Below, piece after piece: positions 22,033-34,186 of a DNA stretch of 64,000 bases. Under the pieces are notes generated by a model. It was not told the origin of the DNA. It worked only from the letters and a program-made list of their open reading frames with translations, and searched no databases. The DNA is from Diadophis punctatus similis (Eukaryota; Chordata; Lepidosauria; Squamata; Dipsadidae): assembly GCA_023053685.1 (NCBI GenBank), contig JALIGW010000014.1:20136308-20200307 (forward strand). Direction: 5' to 3'. Each line of letters starts with the position of its first letter. The first letter of the stretch is position 1. The position numbers and the translations under genes are program-made.

Positions 22033-24286
22033 CACAATCATAATATACCTTTTCACATACTAATCATCAAAATTCTTTCTGAATTATTCAATTAAATATT
22101 AAACTCCTAAAATAATACATTTTTTCCCTTTTAAAATTTTCATTTAAACAAATTTCATATATAAAAAAAACCCACAATCATAATATATCTTTTTAGCTCT
22201 AATATTCCTGTTTATCATTCATACTTCTCATATTAATTAACATTGTTTTATCTAGAATGTCAAATCTTTTAATTCATTAAACAATATTTATATAAAAAGA
22301 ACAGAAAAAGAATTCATAACTCTTAATGAAATAATACTGAATAAAAAGAAAAAGAAAAAACATTTCCAAAATTTTCAATGCCATCATCCATTTCCTTTTA
22401 ATTTCTCGACTATTTCATTTTTGTATATATATTTCCTCCATCCCCATCTCCTTGACTTCTTTTTCCTCTTTCTTTTAATTTTATGCCAATAGATTCTCTT
22501 TCCCCACGCTCTTTCCCTTCCTCTTAAGTTTACTTTCTCTGTATATCTAATTTTCTCCGATCTTTTTTCATTTTATGTATCTCAAAATCCTTATCAATCT
22601 GAATATAATTGTTTTTGATATCTTTATCTCTATTATCACTGTTATCTTTCTCTCTATTATCACTGTTAAATCCAGTGGAATCATTATCATTAACATAATC
22701 ATTAATCAGCATTGCATTTTCAATATTCTTTCCCTTTTCATCATCATTTATAATATTTTCAATCTTCTTTTCTTCATCTATTATTGTTGTCCATTTTTTC
22801 CATTTGTCTTCTAAAGTCTTCAAAAAGATCCTTCAAAAACCCAGCCAATTCTTCATAGTCAATTCTCTCCATATCTTTACAGTCTCAGTTCTCAGCTCTT
22901 AAATCCCAAGAGAGAAGGCATGGCCAGTGCCGCGCCACAGAGCTTTCCCCATTTCCTGTGGGAAAGCCCAAACCTGCGTCACCCAGTCCGGTCAGGACCG
23001 GGTCGAAACCACCCAGAGGGGTGGTGAAGAAGAGGAGAGACTGCTGGCAGACTGGGGGGGCAGCAAACCCCCCAGGGAGCCGGCTCAGTCTCCTCGACCG
23101 GTGGTGTACGGACGACGACCATTCAAACTGTCATCTCTAGCTGCGGCAGTTCATATCTGAAAGGATTGAAATTTTGAGCTTGGAGTCATCTGGGAAAGAA
23201 AAATAAAGTGAAGTGCTGGAGAAGTTGAAGAAGGTGGAGGCTGGTGAGTTACATTGTCAAAAGAAATGTTAAAAGAAATATTCTAATATTTTAAACGGGA
23301 ACAAAAGGACCGGAAATTAAGGAGTGGCTGATAATAGGTGGATACAATAGTGCAACAAAATTAATGGGACTTATAACTAAAGCCCATCTTTTAAAGATTT
23401 GGATTTTTGATTTAAACATTTAATAAAGGTGAAGAAGTATTTGGAAAATAAATTTGGAGGAAATAATCTGTAAATTGGAATTTATTAAAAATGGAAAAAT
23501 CAAAACAGGAAATGTAGAGATGAGAATTTGACTGGAGAATGCCATCTGGTGGTTGGAAAATTACTGTTATGGTAGAATACCTTCATGGATGTTTGGACAG
23601 CTGTCCTGACCTTGAATGAAGAAAAAAACCTTTTTTGAAAGCTGAGAGAAAGTTGAGAGAATCTAAATAAACTACAATTTGTTATTGATGAAAAGAAAAT
23701 GTTTGGACTGGTCTGGATAAGGAGGAGTATGAACAGATGTTAACAACAAAGAACAGGAGGATTTGGTTTTCTTTAATCACTATAGTAAAAACTTGCAAAT
23801 TATAAAAGGCTGTGGAACACATTGTTAGCAGCTGAACACTGAGACATGGAGATTAGCGATTACTAAGAGCTGGTGGCATCTTTGAATGAACTCTGATTAA
23901 AGATTGAGCTTTGGCTAAAGATTGAACCTTTCTAATTCTTAATCCTTTTAAGCAAGCAGTGGAGGTATCTGAATACTTCACTGTTCACCTTCCTTTTGTT
24001 CTAGCTGAACTTTTGCCCCTGCCATCTACTGATGTGTGTCAGAGAGCATCCAACCTCTAAGCTTATTGACGTTGATACATCTTTTTTCAGTGAACTATTA
24101 AGTCCAAAACAATCCTGCTGTTGTCAGTTTAGATGGGTGAATTTGGAGCAGAGAGTCCTTGGGAAATGGTTTGTGTTATGTACAGAGGTACGTTCCCAAA
24201 TTTGTCAGGCAGCCATTGTACTTGCGTGACTACGTCACGAACATCAATGCAGTGATTGGATGATCTGGAAACCCAGGGGGGAGGGG

Positions 24287-24510
24287 TGTTGCTTACGGAG
24301 GTACATTCCCAAATTTGCATGCAGTTTGCTGATTGGTTAAGACGGGAGCAGGAGATTATGAATCACTGTCAGTAGCCGGCCGCCTCCATGCAAGTCATTA
24401 AAAGCAGCTTGCCTGGAGCTGGCTGGCATTCTGCATTCGCTTCAGCTGAGGTTCAATAAAAGTGCTGAACAGTTATGGCGACTCCGATTCTTTGTTATGC
24501 GAATCTAACA
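24287..24510 (+). repeat. Gypsy LTR, middle copy
   Basis: 224 bp, TGTTGCTTACGG...CGAATCTAACA. Contains CATTAAAAGCAG (possible TATA region) and CAATAAAAGTGC (polyadenylation signal). A polypurine tract (AGGGGGGAGGGG) lies just before it, which is abnormal for a 5' LTR and shows another internal region was fused upstream. CTGGCGACAAAGTAGGAAG just after it is the likely primer-binding region; the tRNA was not identified. Confidence 0.85.
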
Positions 24511-24612
24511 CTGGCGACAAAGTAGGAAGATGACCACAACAAAGGCACCTCGTGGAATCCAGCGGCCATCTTAGCGCAAATTCAAAAAAATTTACCCGGC
24601 CAACAATAAAGG

Positions 24613-24906
24613 ATGACAACACGGCAGACATCTCCAGCTCCAGCACTCTTCGACTCCAAAAAAGAGACATGGAAGACATATATGTCCAGATTCCGAATGT
24701 TCCTGGAGGTGAACAATTTCCATGACCTACCAGACAACAGGAAGAGGGCTCTCTTCCTCACCTACTGTGGACAACATGGCTCAGGCACTGGTAGCACCGG
24801 TGACATTGAATCGATCTCCTGGTCCACGCTCCAAAATAAATTAGCAGAGCACTATCAACCCTCAGCCCCACCGATGGTCAGCAGAAACGAATTCTACCAT
24901 CGGTGA
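24613..24906 (+). CDS. Gypsy gag, N-terminal part (broken)
   Basis: ATG at 24613 opens 97 codons ending at a TGA (24904). The same reading frame continues immediately after the stop (ETINDFVASLRQIATKCEF), the conserved retrotransposon Gag region. So one gag gene is interrupted by a nonsense codon. Retroelement capsid, not a host gene. Confidence 0.75.
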   Translation: MTTRQTSPAPALFDSKKETWKTYMSRFRMFLEVNNFHDLPDNRKRALFLTYCGQHGSGTGSTGDIESISWSTLQNKLAEHYQPSAPPMVSRNEFYHR

Positions 24907-26571
24907 CAAAGGGAGGGGGAAACTATAAATGACTTTGTGGCAAGCCTAAGACAAATTGCAACGAAGTGTGAATTTGATAATCCAGAGGACATGATGAAAG
25001 ACCGCATCATCCTTGGCATGAGAGATTTAACGCTCCAAAAGAAACTGCTAGTAAAAGGGGGAGCCATGTTCAAGGATGTTGTAGAAGCAGCAAGAGCAGC
25101 CGAAGCTTCTGAAACATCTGCAGCAGACGTACAGAAGACAAGCTCCACAGTCCACCACACTCACCACCAGCCAGACTGGACAACAGAGGTTCCAGAGGCT
25201 GAGGGGGACGCAGAAGAAGAGGAGGAAGAAAGCTGCCGCCAAATCCAGGACCACAAAGGAAGCCAGAGAGGGGGTGAACAAAGGAATCTTCATTGCCACG
25301 GGTGCCTGGGGAATCACTCCAGAGCAAACTGCAACTTCAAAGATGCGGTCTGCCGCCGCTGCCAGAAAAGAGGCCACATCGCTGAGGCTTGCAGGGCATC
25401 TCAACCAGCCTTCTACCAAAAGACCCCATTCCAACCCAGAGCAAACATGGGAACCTGGAAACAACACCAAAGCCGTCCAGGAATTCAGAGGGGCAGACGC
25501 AGGAAAGATGGGAGCCATTTCAACCAGAGAGGGAATTACCACACAGTGGGACACTCAGAAATGGACGCAGATGAGAAATTCTTTATTACAGTGGACATCA
25601 ATGGCCAACCCTGCAGGATGGAGGTGGATACGGGCTCCACATTCACCATCCTACCATGGAACAAGTTAAAGCAATGTATGCCACACATTGGCAGACAAGA
25701 CTTAAGGGCCAGCGACATCAGACTGGAAGACTTCCAAGGAAACCAGATCACAGTATTGGGCACAGCAACGGTACCAGTAAAATTCAAAGCATTCAAGGGC
25801 AACCTCACACTAACGGTTGTCGAAGGACAGAGACAAACCCTCCTGTGGGTAAAATGGCTGAAACCCTTAGGCATCAAAGTGACTGGACTCAACCATTTGC
25901 AAAATGACCTGGGGGACGACCTGACACCGGAATTCCAGGACGTTTTCTCCAATGGACTGGGTAAATATAAAGGAAAGCCTATCTCCTTTAACTTAGATCC
26001 AAATGTAACCCCCATAAGGCTCAAGCCGCGCAGAGTTCCCCTGCCACTTCTCCCAAAGGTCAATGAACAATTAGATAAACTGATAGCACAAGGGGTTCTG
26101 GAACCAGTCGACCATGCCACATGGGAAACTCCCATTGTCACCCCCATCAAGCAGGAAGGGTCAATAGAGATCTGTGCGGATTACAGGGCAACCATTAATA
26201 AAGCCCTACAACCCAACGCATACCCTGTGCCAGTGGTGCAACACCTATTACATTCACTGGGGCAAAGGAAAATATTTGCCAAATTAGATCTAGCCCAGGC
26301 ATACCAGCAGTTGCCTGTGGATGAGAAAACTGCAGAGGCTCAAACCATCGTGACCCATAGGGGCGCTTTTAGATGCACTAGACTGCAATTTGGGGTGAGC
26401 GTAGTCCCGGGGCTATTCCAAAGCATGATGGAACAGCTACTTCACAGCATCCCCGGGGTTGTGCCATATTTTGATGATGTCCTTATCTCAGGGGCATCTA
26501 AAGGACAACTAATGGACAGAATAAGGGAAGTCCTCAAAAGGTTCCAGGAAAAAGGACTAAAAGAAAGATGA
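24907..26571 (+). CDS. Gypsy gag C-terminus, nucleocapsid, protease and reverse transcriptase (partial)
   Basis: One open frame carries two CCHC zinc knuckles (CHGCLGNHSRANC, CRRCQKRGHIAEAC), the aspartic protease site VDTGST and the RT domain with LDLAQAYQQL and the catalytic PYFDDVLI box. It stops at TGA 26569; homologous coding sequence continues beyond the stop (CQTGVPSVEFLGFLIDESG) towards RNase H, so the stop is a mutation. Order gag-PR-RT-RNaseH-IN is that of Gypsy/Metaviridae. Confidence 0.85.
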   Translation, partial: QREGETINDFVASLRQIATKCEFDNPEDMMKDRIILGMRDLTLQKKLLVKGGAMFKDVVEAARAAEASETSAADVQKTSSTVHHTHHQPDWTTEVPEAEGDAEEEEEESCRQIQDHKGSQRGGEQRNLHCHGCLGNHSRANCNFKDAVCRRCQKRGHIAEACRASQPAFYQKTPFQPRANMGTWKQHQSRPGIQRGRRRKDGSHFNQRGNYHTVGHSEMDADEKFFITVDINGQPCRMEVDTGSTFTILPWNKLKQCMPHIGRQDLRASDIRLEDFQGNQITVLGTATVPVKFKAFKGNLTLTVVEGQRQTLLWVKWLKPLGIKVTGLNHLQNDLGDDLTPEFQDVFSNGLGKYKGKPISFNLDPNVTPIRLKPRRVPLPLLPKVNEQLDKLIAQGVLEPVDHATWETPIVTPIKQEGSIEICADYRATINKALQPNAYPVPVVQHLLHSLGQRKIFAKLDLAQAYQQLPVDEKTAEAQTIVTHRGAFRCTRLQFGVSVVPGLFQSMMEQLLHSIPGVVPYFDDVLISGASKGQLMDRIREVLKRFQEKGLKER

Positions 26572-26936
26572 GATAAATGCCAGACAGGGGTACCCAGCGT
26601 GGAATTTCTAGGGTTCCTTATTGATGAGTCTGGAATTCACCCCACTGAAGCAAAGATTAAGGCAATAAAGGAAGCCCCAACACCCAAGAATAAAGCTGAA
26701 CTGTAAGCTTTCTTAGGGTTGTTAAACTTCTATGCCATTTTTTTGCAACAGAAAGCTACCGTTGCTGAACTCCTCCATAGGCTTTTGGGAAAGGCGACCA
26801 CGTGGACTTGGGGACAAAGAGAGGCCAACGCTTTCATGGCTGTGAAGAATCTACTATCATCAAATAGCATCCTCATCCAATACAATACCACATTACCTCT
26901 AAGACTCACGTGTGACGCCTCCCCTTTTGGAGAGGG

Positions 26937-29280
26937 GCAGTTTATTAATTTATTTATTTCTTTATTAAAAGTTCTTATAGGCCACCCAATCCCGTAGGAC
27001 TCAGGGCAGCGTACAGTGGGAATAATTTAATTTAATTTAATTTTAATTTAATTTAATAGATTTGTATGCCGCCCAACTCCCGGGGGACTCTGGGCGGCTC
27101 ACAGCATGTCAAATCCATTACAGTAAAAAACATATAACAATTAAAAAGATATAAAAATTAAAAGAAGATCTCCAACATTCATAACTAAAGGGGGGAGAAC
27201 CCGGAATAATCTACTCGGTCTCACTTTCACCCCGCCTGCCGGAAGAGCCAAGTTTTTATTGCTTTACGGAAGGCCAGCAGGGTGGGGATGGCCCTGATCT
27301 CCGGAGGGAGTTGGTTCCACAGGGAGGGAGCTCCCACAGAGAAGGCTCTCCCCCTAGGCCCCACCAACCAACATTGTTTGGTCGATGGGACCTGGAGGAG
27401 ACCAACTCTGTGGGACCTAACCGGTCGTAGGGAGGTATGTGGCAGGATGCGGTCCCAAAGGTAGCCTGGCCCTGAGCCATGTAGGGCTTTAAAGGTCAAA
27501 ACCAACACCTTAAATTGGATCCGGAGACTAATGGGCAGCCAATGCAGCAGGCGGAGGACAGGTCTTACGTGGGTGTACCTGGGCACACCCACCACGGCTC
27601 GCGCAGCTGCATTTTGCACCAATTGCAGTCTCCAGATACTCTTCAAGGGTAGCCCCATGTAGAGCGCATTGCAGTAATCCAGCCGGGAGGTGATAAGGGC
27701 GTGGGTGACTGTGAGTAGCGCCTCCCTCTCCAAGAAGGGTCGCAATTGGTGCACTAGGCGAACCTGTGCAAAGGTCCCCCTAGCCACAGCTGAAAGATGT
27801 TGCTCCAATTTTAGCTGTGGGTCTAGGAGGACACCCAAATTGCGAACCCATTAAGAGGGAGTTAATTTCTCTCCCCCAAGAACCAAGGAGGGACAATTGA
27901 CAGAATCCTTGGGAGGCAATATCCATAGCCACTCGGTCTTGTCAGGGTTGAGCTTTAGCCGGTTCTTCCCCATCCAGACCCTAACATCATCCAGGCAGCG
28001 GCACATTACGTCGACGGTTTCCCTGAATTGAGATGGGGTGGAGATGTACAACTGGGTATCATCAGCATACTGCTGATACCTCACCCCGTGTTGTCGGATG
28101 ATCTCACCCAGTGGTTTCATGTAGATGTTAAACAGGATGGGCGAGAGGACCGAGCCCTGCGGCACCCCACAAAGTAGGGGCCTAGGGCTCGACATCTGCC
28201 CCCCTGTCAACACCAACTGCGTCCTATCAGAGAGGTAGGAGGAGAACCACTGTAGCACAGTGCCGCCCACTCCCACCTCGCCGAGATGACGCAGAAGGAT
28301 ACCATGGTCAATGGTATCGAAAGCCGCTGAGAGGTCAAGTAGCACCAGGATGGAGGTATAACCACCATCCCGGGCTCGCCAGAGGTCATCCATCAGGGTG
28401 ACCAAAGCCGTTGGAACAATACAGTAAAAAAGACATGACAATATAAAACACAACAACATTCATTCAGGGGGAATCCGATCTTCTGCTTCTTCACCCCGCC
28501 TGCCGGAAGCGCCATGTCTTCACAGCTTTGCGGTAGGCCAGAAGAATGGGGATAGTCTGGATCTCTGGTGGGAGTTGGTTCCAGAGAGATGGGGCTCCCA
28601 CAGAGAAGGCTCTCCCCCGCGGGCCCGCCAGCCGACATTGTTTGGCTGATGGGACCTGGAGGAGGCCAACTCTGTGGGACCTGACCGGTCGTAGGGAGGA
28701 ATGTGGTAGGATGCGGTCCCGGAGGTAACCTGGCCCTGAGCCATGTAGGGCTTTAAAGGTCAAAACCAACACCTTAAATTGCGACCGGAGACTAATAGGT
28801 AACCAATGCAGCTGGCGGAGAATGGGTGTTACGTGGGTGTATCTCGGCACACCCACCACAGCTCACGCAGCTGCATTCTGTACCAATTGCAGTCTCCGGA
28901 TGCTCTTTGAGGGTAGCCCCATGTAGAGTACGTTACAGTAGTCCAGCCGTGAGGAGACAAGGGCATGAGTGACTGTGAGCAAAGCCTCCCTCTCCAAGTA
29001 GGGTCGCAACTGGTGCACAAGACAAACCTGTGCAAAGGTCCCCCTAGCCACAGCTGAAAGATGTTGCTCCAATTTTAGCTGTGGGTCTAGGAGAACACCC
29101 AAATTGCGAACCCGTTCTGAGGGAGTCAATTTTTCTCCCCCAAAAACCAAGGAGGGGCAGTCGACATAATCTCTGGGGGGCAATATCCATAGCCACTCAG
29201 TCTTGTCAGGGTTGAGTTTGAGTCTATTCACTCCCATCCAGACCCTCACATCGTCCAGGCAGCAGCACATTACATCAACT
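26937..29280 (-). mobile_element. Tandem L2 fragments inserted into Gypsy RNase H
   Basis: Three L2 3' regions in the same orientation: a short one at 26937-27023, one from 27024 to about 28405 (RT with QQYADDTQLY, stop near 27845) and one from about 28412 to 29280 (RT C-terminus, frame broken near 28860). Gypsy coding sequence ends at GGGGCAG on the left and resumes at GGCAGTCCTCAGCC on the right, so GGCAG may be a short target duplication. Confidence 0.85.
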
Positions 29281-30780
29281 AGTATGGCAGTCCTCAGCCA
29301 TACATTCCCAAATGGCTTGGAAGCACCAATTGCCTTCTATTCAAAGACTCTCTCTCCCGCTGAGCGAAACTACAGCCAATTAGACAAAGAGGCTCTAGCA
29401 GCAGTAGCGGGCATCAAAAGATTCCATGACTACCTATATGGCCGGACATTTGAACTGGTTACCGACCACAAGCCTTTACTTGGATTGCTGGCAGGGGACA
29501 GACAAACTACACAATACATGTCCCCTCAATTGATCCGATGGTCCATCCAATATGTATTTTTAACTTTTCTTAATATTGTTTTAATTGATAATTTCTCATG
29601 TTGTACGCCGCCCAGAGTCCCGCGGGAGTTGGACGGCCTATAAGATTGAACAATAAATAAATAAATAAATCTTCCTGGCAGGCTACAATTACACGCTCTA
29701 CCACAAGTCAGGAAAGGACATCTCGCATGCAGATGCTTTAAGTCGCTGCCCAGATCTGGAATTTGTCACAGACCCAGCTCCTGTGGCTAACATCCTGCTA
29801 ATAGACATTGAACACACCAGCCCAGTGACCGCCAAAGACATCGCAGAACACACCAACAAAGACCAGGTACTGAGTGAAGTTAAGAACTGGGTGTTGAGGG
29901 GGTGGCCACAGGACATAGGAGAGGAAAAATTCCGAACTTTTAAAACTAAGCAACAAGAGATATCAGTGATATGAGTCATTAGAACACTGCATGAGGGTCA
30001 CCCAGGCATCGTCTGGATGAAAGCCCTGGCTAGGAGTTATTTATGGTGGCCACAACTAGATCAGGACATCATGGAATGGGTGGCCACGTGTTACCCATGC
30101 CAAGAATCAAGACCAGACCACCCAAAACCACACCATGTGAATCGGAAACCCTAAGGGGGCCTTGGTCAAGGGTGCATATAGACTTTGTGGGTCAAATAGC
30201 CAGGCAATCATTCCTAATAGTATTAGATGCCTACTCCAAATGGCTAGAGATAGTCCCCATGATAGCCAACAACAACAAGCGCCACCATCCGGGCACTCAG
30301 AAAGTTATTTGCGACTCATGGGTTACCGGACGTCCTAGTCTTGGACAATGGGCCACAGCTAACTGCCAGACAGATGGAACTTTTCCTCACCAACCTGGGC
30401 ATACGACATGCACTAGTCTCTCCCTTCAGTCCAGTGAGCAATTGACAAGCTGAACGAATGGTCAGACTGACCAAAGAGACTCTCGCAAGGATGGGTCACG
30501 GAGACTGGCAGGAGCGAGTAGACCAGTTCCTACTCGCTCAACACATAACGCCTTGTGCTGCGACAAACAGAAGCCCAGCAGAGTTGTTGATGGGCAGGAA
30601 ACTAAGGTCAACTTTAGACAGACGAAACCCAAATTACTCTACAGAACTGCCAGCATAAACCCCAGTCCTAGAGAGAATATTAAAGACAGGAGAACTAGTG
30701 TTCGCCCAGAATTATACAGGCGAGGCTAAATGGATGAAAGCCACTGTAACTGAAGTTACCGGTCCCAAATAGTATAAAGT
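29281..30780 (+). pseudogene. Gypsy RNase H and integrase remnants
   Basis: Frames read GLEAPIAFYSKTLSPAERNY and TDHKPLL (RNase H), then after a small + strand L2 tail (29553-29670) FLAGYNYTLYHKSGKDISHA, and integrase pieces HEGHPGIVWMKALARSYLWW (zinc-binding region), HIDFVG and LDAYSKWLEIVPM (catalytic core). Frameshifts and stops separate them. Confidence 0.8.
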
Positions 30781-31283
30781 TAGATTAGAGGATGGCCAAG
30801 AGTGGTGAATACATATAGATCAGTTGAGACAGAGAACAGGGACCTCCTGGCTCAGCCAGCTGGAGGCTGAACCAAACGAGAAAATGGGTGCAGTCGGTCT
30901 CTGCCCCAAGGACAATACAATCACACAGAGACTGCTACTGAATTAAACAATCCAGACCCGACCGAGATGACAGCAGAGAACCACAACAGAGACCGAGAGA
31001 GTTACCGCACACACCTACCGGGACTTCCCAGAGCTACCGGGGACCTCGCAGACGACGACGACACCAGGGAGGAGTCTTCAGCCGCCACGCCTGGAAGCTG
31101 GTTTCAGATTTTTCCGTCAGATGAAAGAGGAGCTGCAGCAGGCATGTCCGCGCAGCTCAGGGACTCCGGAGGAACTGAACTGCGCAGGTCCAGTAGGGTT
31201 GTCAGGCGGCCATTGTACTTGCGTGACTACGTCACGAAGATCAATGTAGTGATTGGATGATCTGGAAACCGAGGGGGGAGGGG
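30781..31283 (+). pseudogene. Gypsy integrase C-terminal tail and polypurine tract
   Basis: The frame from 30967 ends RRSSRVVRRPLYLRDYVT, the Arg-rich C-terminus typical of Gypsy pol, then the GAGGGGGGAGGGG polypurine tract abutting the 3' LTR. Confidence 0.75.
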
Positions 31284-31508
31284 TGTTACTTATGGAGGTA
31301 CATTCCCAAATTTGCATGCAGTTCGCTGATTGGTTAAGACGCAAGCAGGAGATTATGAATCGCTGTCAGTAGCCGGCCGCCTCCATGCAAGTCATTAAAA
31401 GCAGCTTGCCTGGAGCTGGCTGGCATTCTGCATTCGCTTCAACTGAGGTTCAACAAAAGTGCTGAACAGTTATGGCGACTCCGATTCTTTTGTTATGCGA
31501 ATCTAACA
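31284..31508 (+). repeat. Gypsy 3' LTR
   Basis: 225 bp, about 95% identical by eye to 24287-24510 (differences such as GTTACTTATGG versus GTTGCTTACGG), followed by the GTTTG duplication. Confidence 0.85.
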
Positions 31509-31817
31509 GTTTGGCTTATTCCAGGTTTATATCCAACATTTTTCAGTTCTAGTTTTGTCTAGAGATGAACAGATGAGGTTGATATCATGAATCATCATAT
31601 CCTCTTGGACCGTTTTGTATCCCATGATATAAAAAAGATGGGGAGACCCTAGCAAGAATGCAGAGAACACCAACAATGATGATTAGGGGACTGGAGGCTA
31701 TGGTTGAGGGAGCCAGGAAGGGGGAGGACTAGGTTGAGAGAAGGACTAGGGGGGAACATGTCTTCCAGTACTTGAGGGACAGTCACAGAGAAAAGAGGAT
31801 TGACTTATTCTCTAGGG

Positions 31818-32599
31818 CAGTGATGGCGAACCTTTTTCGGCTCGAGTGCCAAAAGGGTGTGCGTGTGTGCAATAGCGTGCGTGCGCATGCCCACACCCAT
31901 AATGCAATGCCCTCCGCCCGTGCATGCACACAACCCCCATGCTCCCCCCCCCACGTGCATGCGGACAGGCCTCACTGAAGCCTCCGGACTTCTAGTAGGT
32001 CTGTTGGGCTGTTTTTCACTCTCCCCAGAGTTCAGGAAAGCCTCCTGAAGCCTGGGGATGGCGAAAAATGGCTGAACAGGCCAACCGGAAGTTCGGAAAT
32101 GAAACGGAAGTGGAGCTGCCCTACTACTTACCTTCAGATAGTTGCAACCAGGCCTCGCACACCTCGGCCCATTTCTTCTGCAGCCGGCAAGGCTTTCCTG
32201 AAGGCCTCTGTAGCCGATAACAGACCTCTGGATCGATCTGGAGCTCTGTTATCGGCTGCAGAGGCCTTCAGGAAAGCCTTGCCAGCTGCAGAAGAAATGG
32301 GCCGAGGTGTGGGAGGCCTGGCTGCAACTGTCCAAAGCCAAAGAAGTTCCTGAAGACCTCTGACAGCGAAAAGGGGGCTGGGGGTGACGCACACAAGTGA
32401 ACTTCCGGTTGGCCCATTGGCCTGTTTTCACTGTCCCAGGCTTCAGGAGGCTTTCCTGAAATCTGGGGAGAGCGAAAATGGCTGAAAAGAAGGCCAAAAA
32501 TAAGCTGGCCAGCACGCGCATGCGCGCTGGAGCTGACATAGGGCAACACCTCGCGTGGCCTCAGATATGGCTCCACGTGCCACAGGTTCGCCATCACTG
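31818..32599. mobile_element. hAT-type MITE, 782 bp, 8-bp target duplication, long internal hairpin
   Basis: CAGTGATGGCGAACC / GGTTCGCCATCACTG ends are flanked by CTCTAGGG at 31810-31817 and 32600-32607. At about 32145-32320 a long inverted repeat (CCTCGGCCCATTTCTTCTGC / GCAGAAGAAATGGGCCGAGG) makes the two strands encode near-identical ORFs, which are artefacts. Confidence 0.92.
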
Positions 32600-32859
32600 C
32601 TCTAGGGCATCTGAGGACAGGACAAGAAATAATGGGTGGAAGAGAGATCCAACCTTGAAGTAAGGAGATTTTTTTTTTAATTTTTTAATTGTTTTTTTAT
32701 TGAACACACAAAACAAGACAAAACAAAACATGTAACAAACAGGTGGGGCATTTGTAGCCCCCTTTCCATCAAAAATTGTTGTCGGATGATTACATTTTAT
32801 ACAGTATTTCATTTAATATTCATATTACTCTCACATTACCTATCCTATTGTACAATATA

Positions 32860-34186
32860 CCGTATTTTTCGGAGTATAGGGCGCACCTTTTTACCCCAAA
32901 AAAGAGGGTCAAAAACTGGGTGCGTCCTATACTCCGGATGTTGCATTAGGCCACTGCCGGACCACGGGAAAGCTGCCGCCGCTGCCTCCGCCGGACCACA
33001 ACAAAGCCGCTGCCGCTGGCCACGGCCGCGGCCGTCACCACTGGACCACGGGAAAGCCAGCGGTGGCGGACCATAGAAAAGCCGCCGCGGCTGCCCCACA
33101 GCAAAGCCACTTCCGCTGCTGCTAGCCGCCACCACCACCGGACTACGGGAAAGCCGCCGCCGGCAGACCATAAAAAGCCGCCGCGGCCGCCCTGGCAGTG
33201 GCGGCGATGACAGCCAGCAGCAACGACTTTGTTTGGGGCGGTGGTGGTGGTTAGCAGCAGCGGAAGCGGCTTTGTTTGGGGCGGCCGCCGGCGGCTTTTT
33301 TATGGTCTGCCGCCACCGGCTTTCCCGTAGTCCAGTGGTGGTGGCGGCTAGCAGCAGTGGAAGCGGCTTTGTTTGGGGTGGCAGACCATAACAAAGTCGT
33401 TGTCGCTGCCACTAGCCGCGACCACCGCTGGACTACGGAAAAGCTACCGGCGGCAGACCATAAAAAAGCCGCCGCGGCCACCCCAAACAAGCCACTTCCG
33501 CTGCTGCTAGCCGCCACCACCGCCCCAAACAAAGTCGCTGCTGCTGGCCGTCACCACCGCCACTGCCAGGCCACGGGAAAGCCACTGCCGCCGTTGTTGT
33601 CCGAAGCCTGTTCCCGAGGCAGCTACGGAGCTGCCGCCACTGCTGCTGCTGCCCAAAGCGAGCCACCTGACAGCTTTGAAGACCAACTTCCAGGTTTGCT
33701 GTGGGGCTTGTGGACTTCAACTCCCAGAATTCTTCCTCCAGTCATGCTAGCTCAGGAATGACTGGAGGAGGAATTCTGGGAGTTGAAGTCCACAAGTCTT
33801 CAACTTGCCAAGTTTGAAGACCCTTGCCACCCCTAACCCAGGGCTCTTCAAACTTGGCAACTTTAAGACTTGTGGACTTTAACTCCCATTCCTGAGCTAG
33901 CATGACTGGAGGAGGAATTCTGGGAGTTGAAGTCCACAAGTCTTAAAGCTGTCAAGTTTGAAGTTTGTAAAAAGTGTATATGGTTGTAAAAAGTGTACAT
34001 GGTTGTAAAAAGTGTACATGGTTGTAAAAAGTGTACATGGTTGTAAAAAGTATTCTGCTACACTGGTATTTTATTAAATAATATATTACTACACCATTTG
34101 GTTCAGAATACTTTTTTTCTTGTTTTCCTCCTCTAAAATCTAGGTGCGTCTTATACTCCGGTGCGTCTTATACTCCAAAAAATACG
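32860..34186. mobile_element. 1.3-kb MITE with CCGTATTTTTCGGAGTAT ends and GC-rich payload
   Basis: Ends CCGTATTTTTCGGAGTATAG and GTGCGTCTTATACTCC...AATACG, preceded by TA on the left. The interior (32940-33660) consists of inverted and direct repeats of GCC-rich units such as CCACGGGAAAGCCGCCG, producing spurious Ala/Pro-rich ORFs on both strands, followed by two foldback copies (about 33700-33830 and 33838-33965) and a 19-bp tandem repeat. Confidence 0.75.
33964..34051. repeat. 19-bp tandem repeat, TTGTAAAAAGTGTACATGG
   Basis: About four and a half copies in direct order inside the MITE. Confidence 0.9.

Larger units (their letters stand above)
24174..31508 (+). mobile_element. Gypsy-type LTR retrotransposon, three LTR segments within one 5-bp target duplication
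   Basis: GTTTG precedes the leftmost LTR fragment (24169-24173) and follows the last LTR (31509-31513). Order: 31-bp LTR start (24174-24204), 82 bp of pol end and polypurine tract, full LTR (24287-24510), internal region with gag, protease, RT, RNase H and integrase in degraded frames, polypurine tract (near 31271-31283), LTR (31284-31508). L2 fragments interrupt RNase H at 26937-29280 and 29553-29670. The outermost unit is therefore a deleted upstream copy in a tandem. Gag-pol is non-functional (stops and insertions). Confidence 0.85.

Noticed and set aside
25048..25554. 168-codon Cys/Leu-rich - strand ORF
   Set aside because: Antisense of Gypsy gag-pol; no independent support.
32099..32394. 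Matching ORFs on + and - strands that looked like a conserved protein
   Set aside because: They are the two arms of one inverted repeat in a hAT MITE.
32845..33761. Several Ala/Pro-rich ORFs on both strands
   Set aside because: They come from GCC-rich inverted repeats inside a MITE; similar peptides appear on opposite strands.
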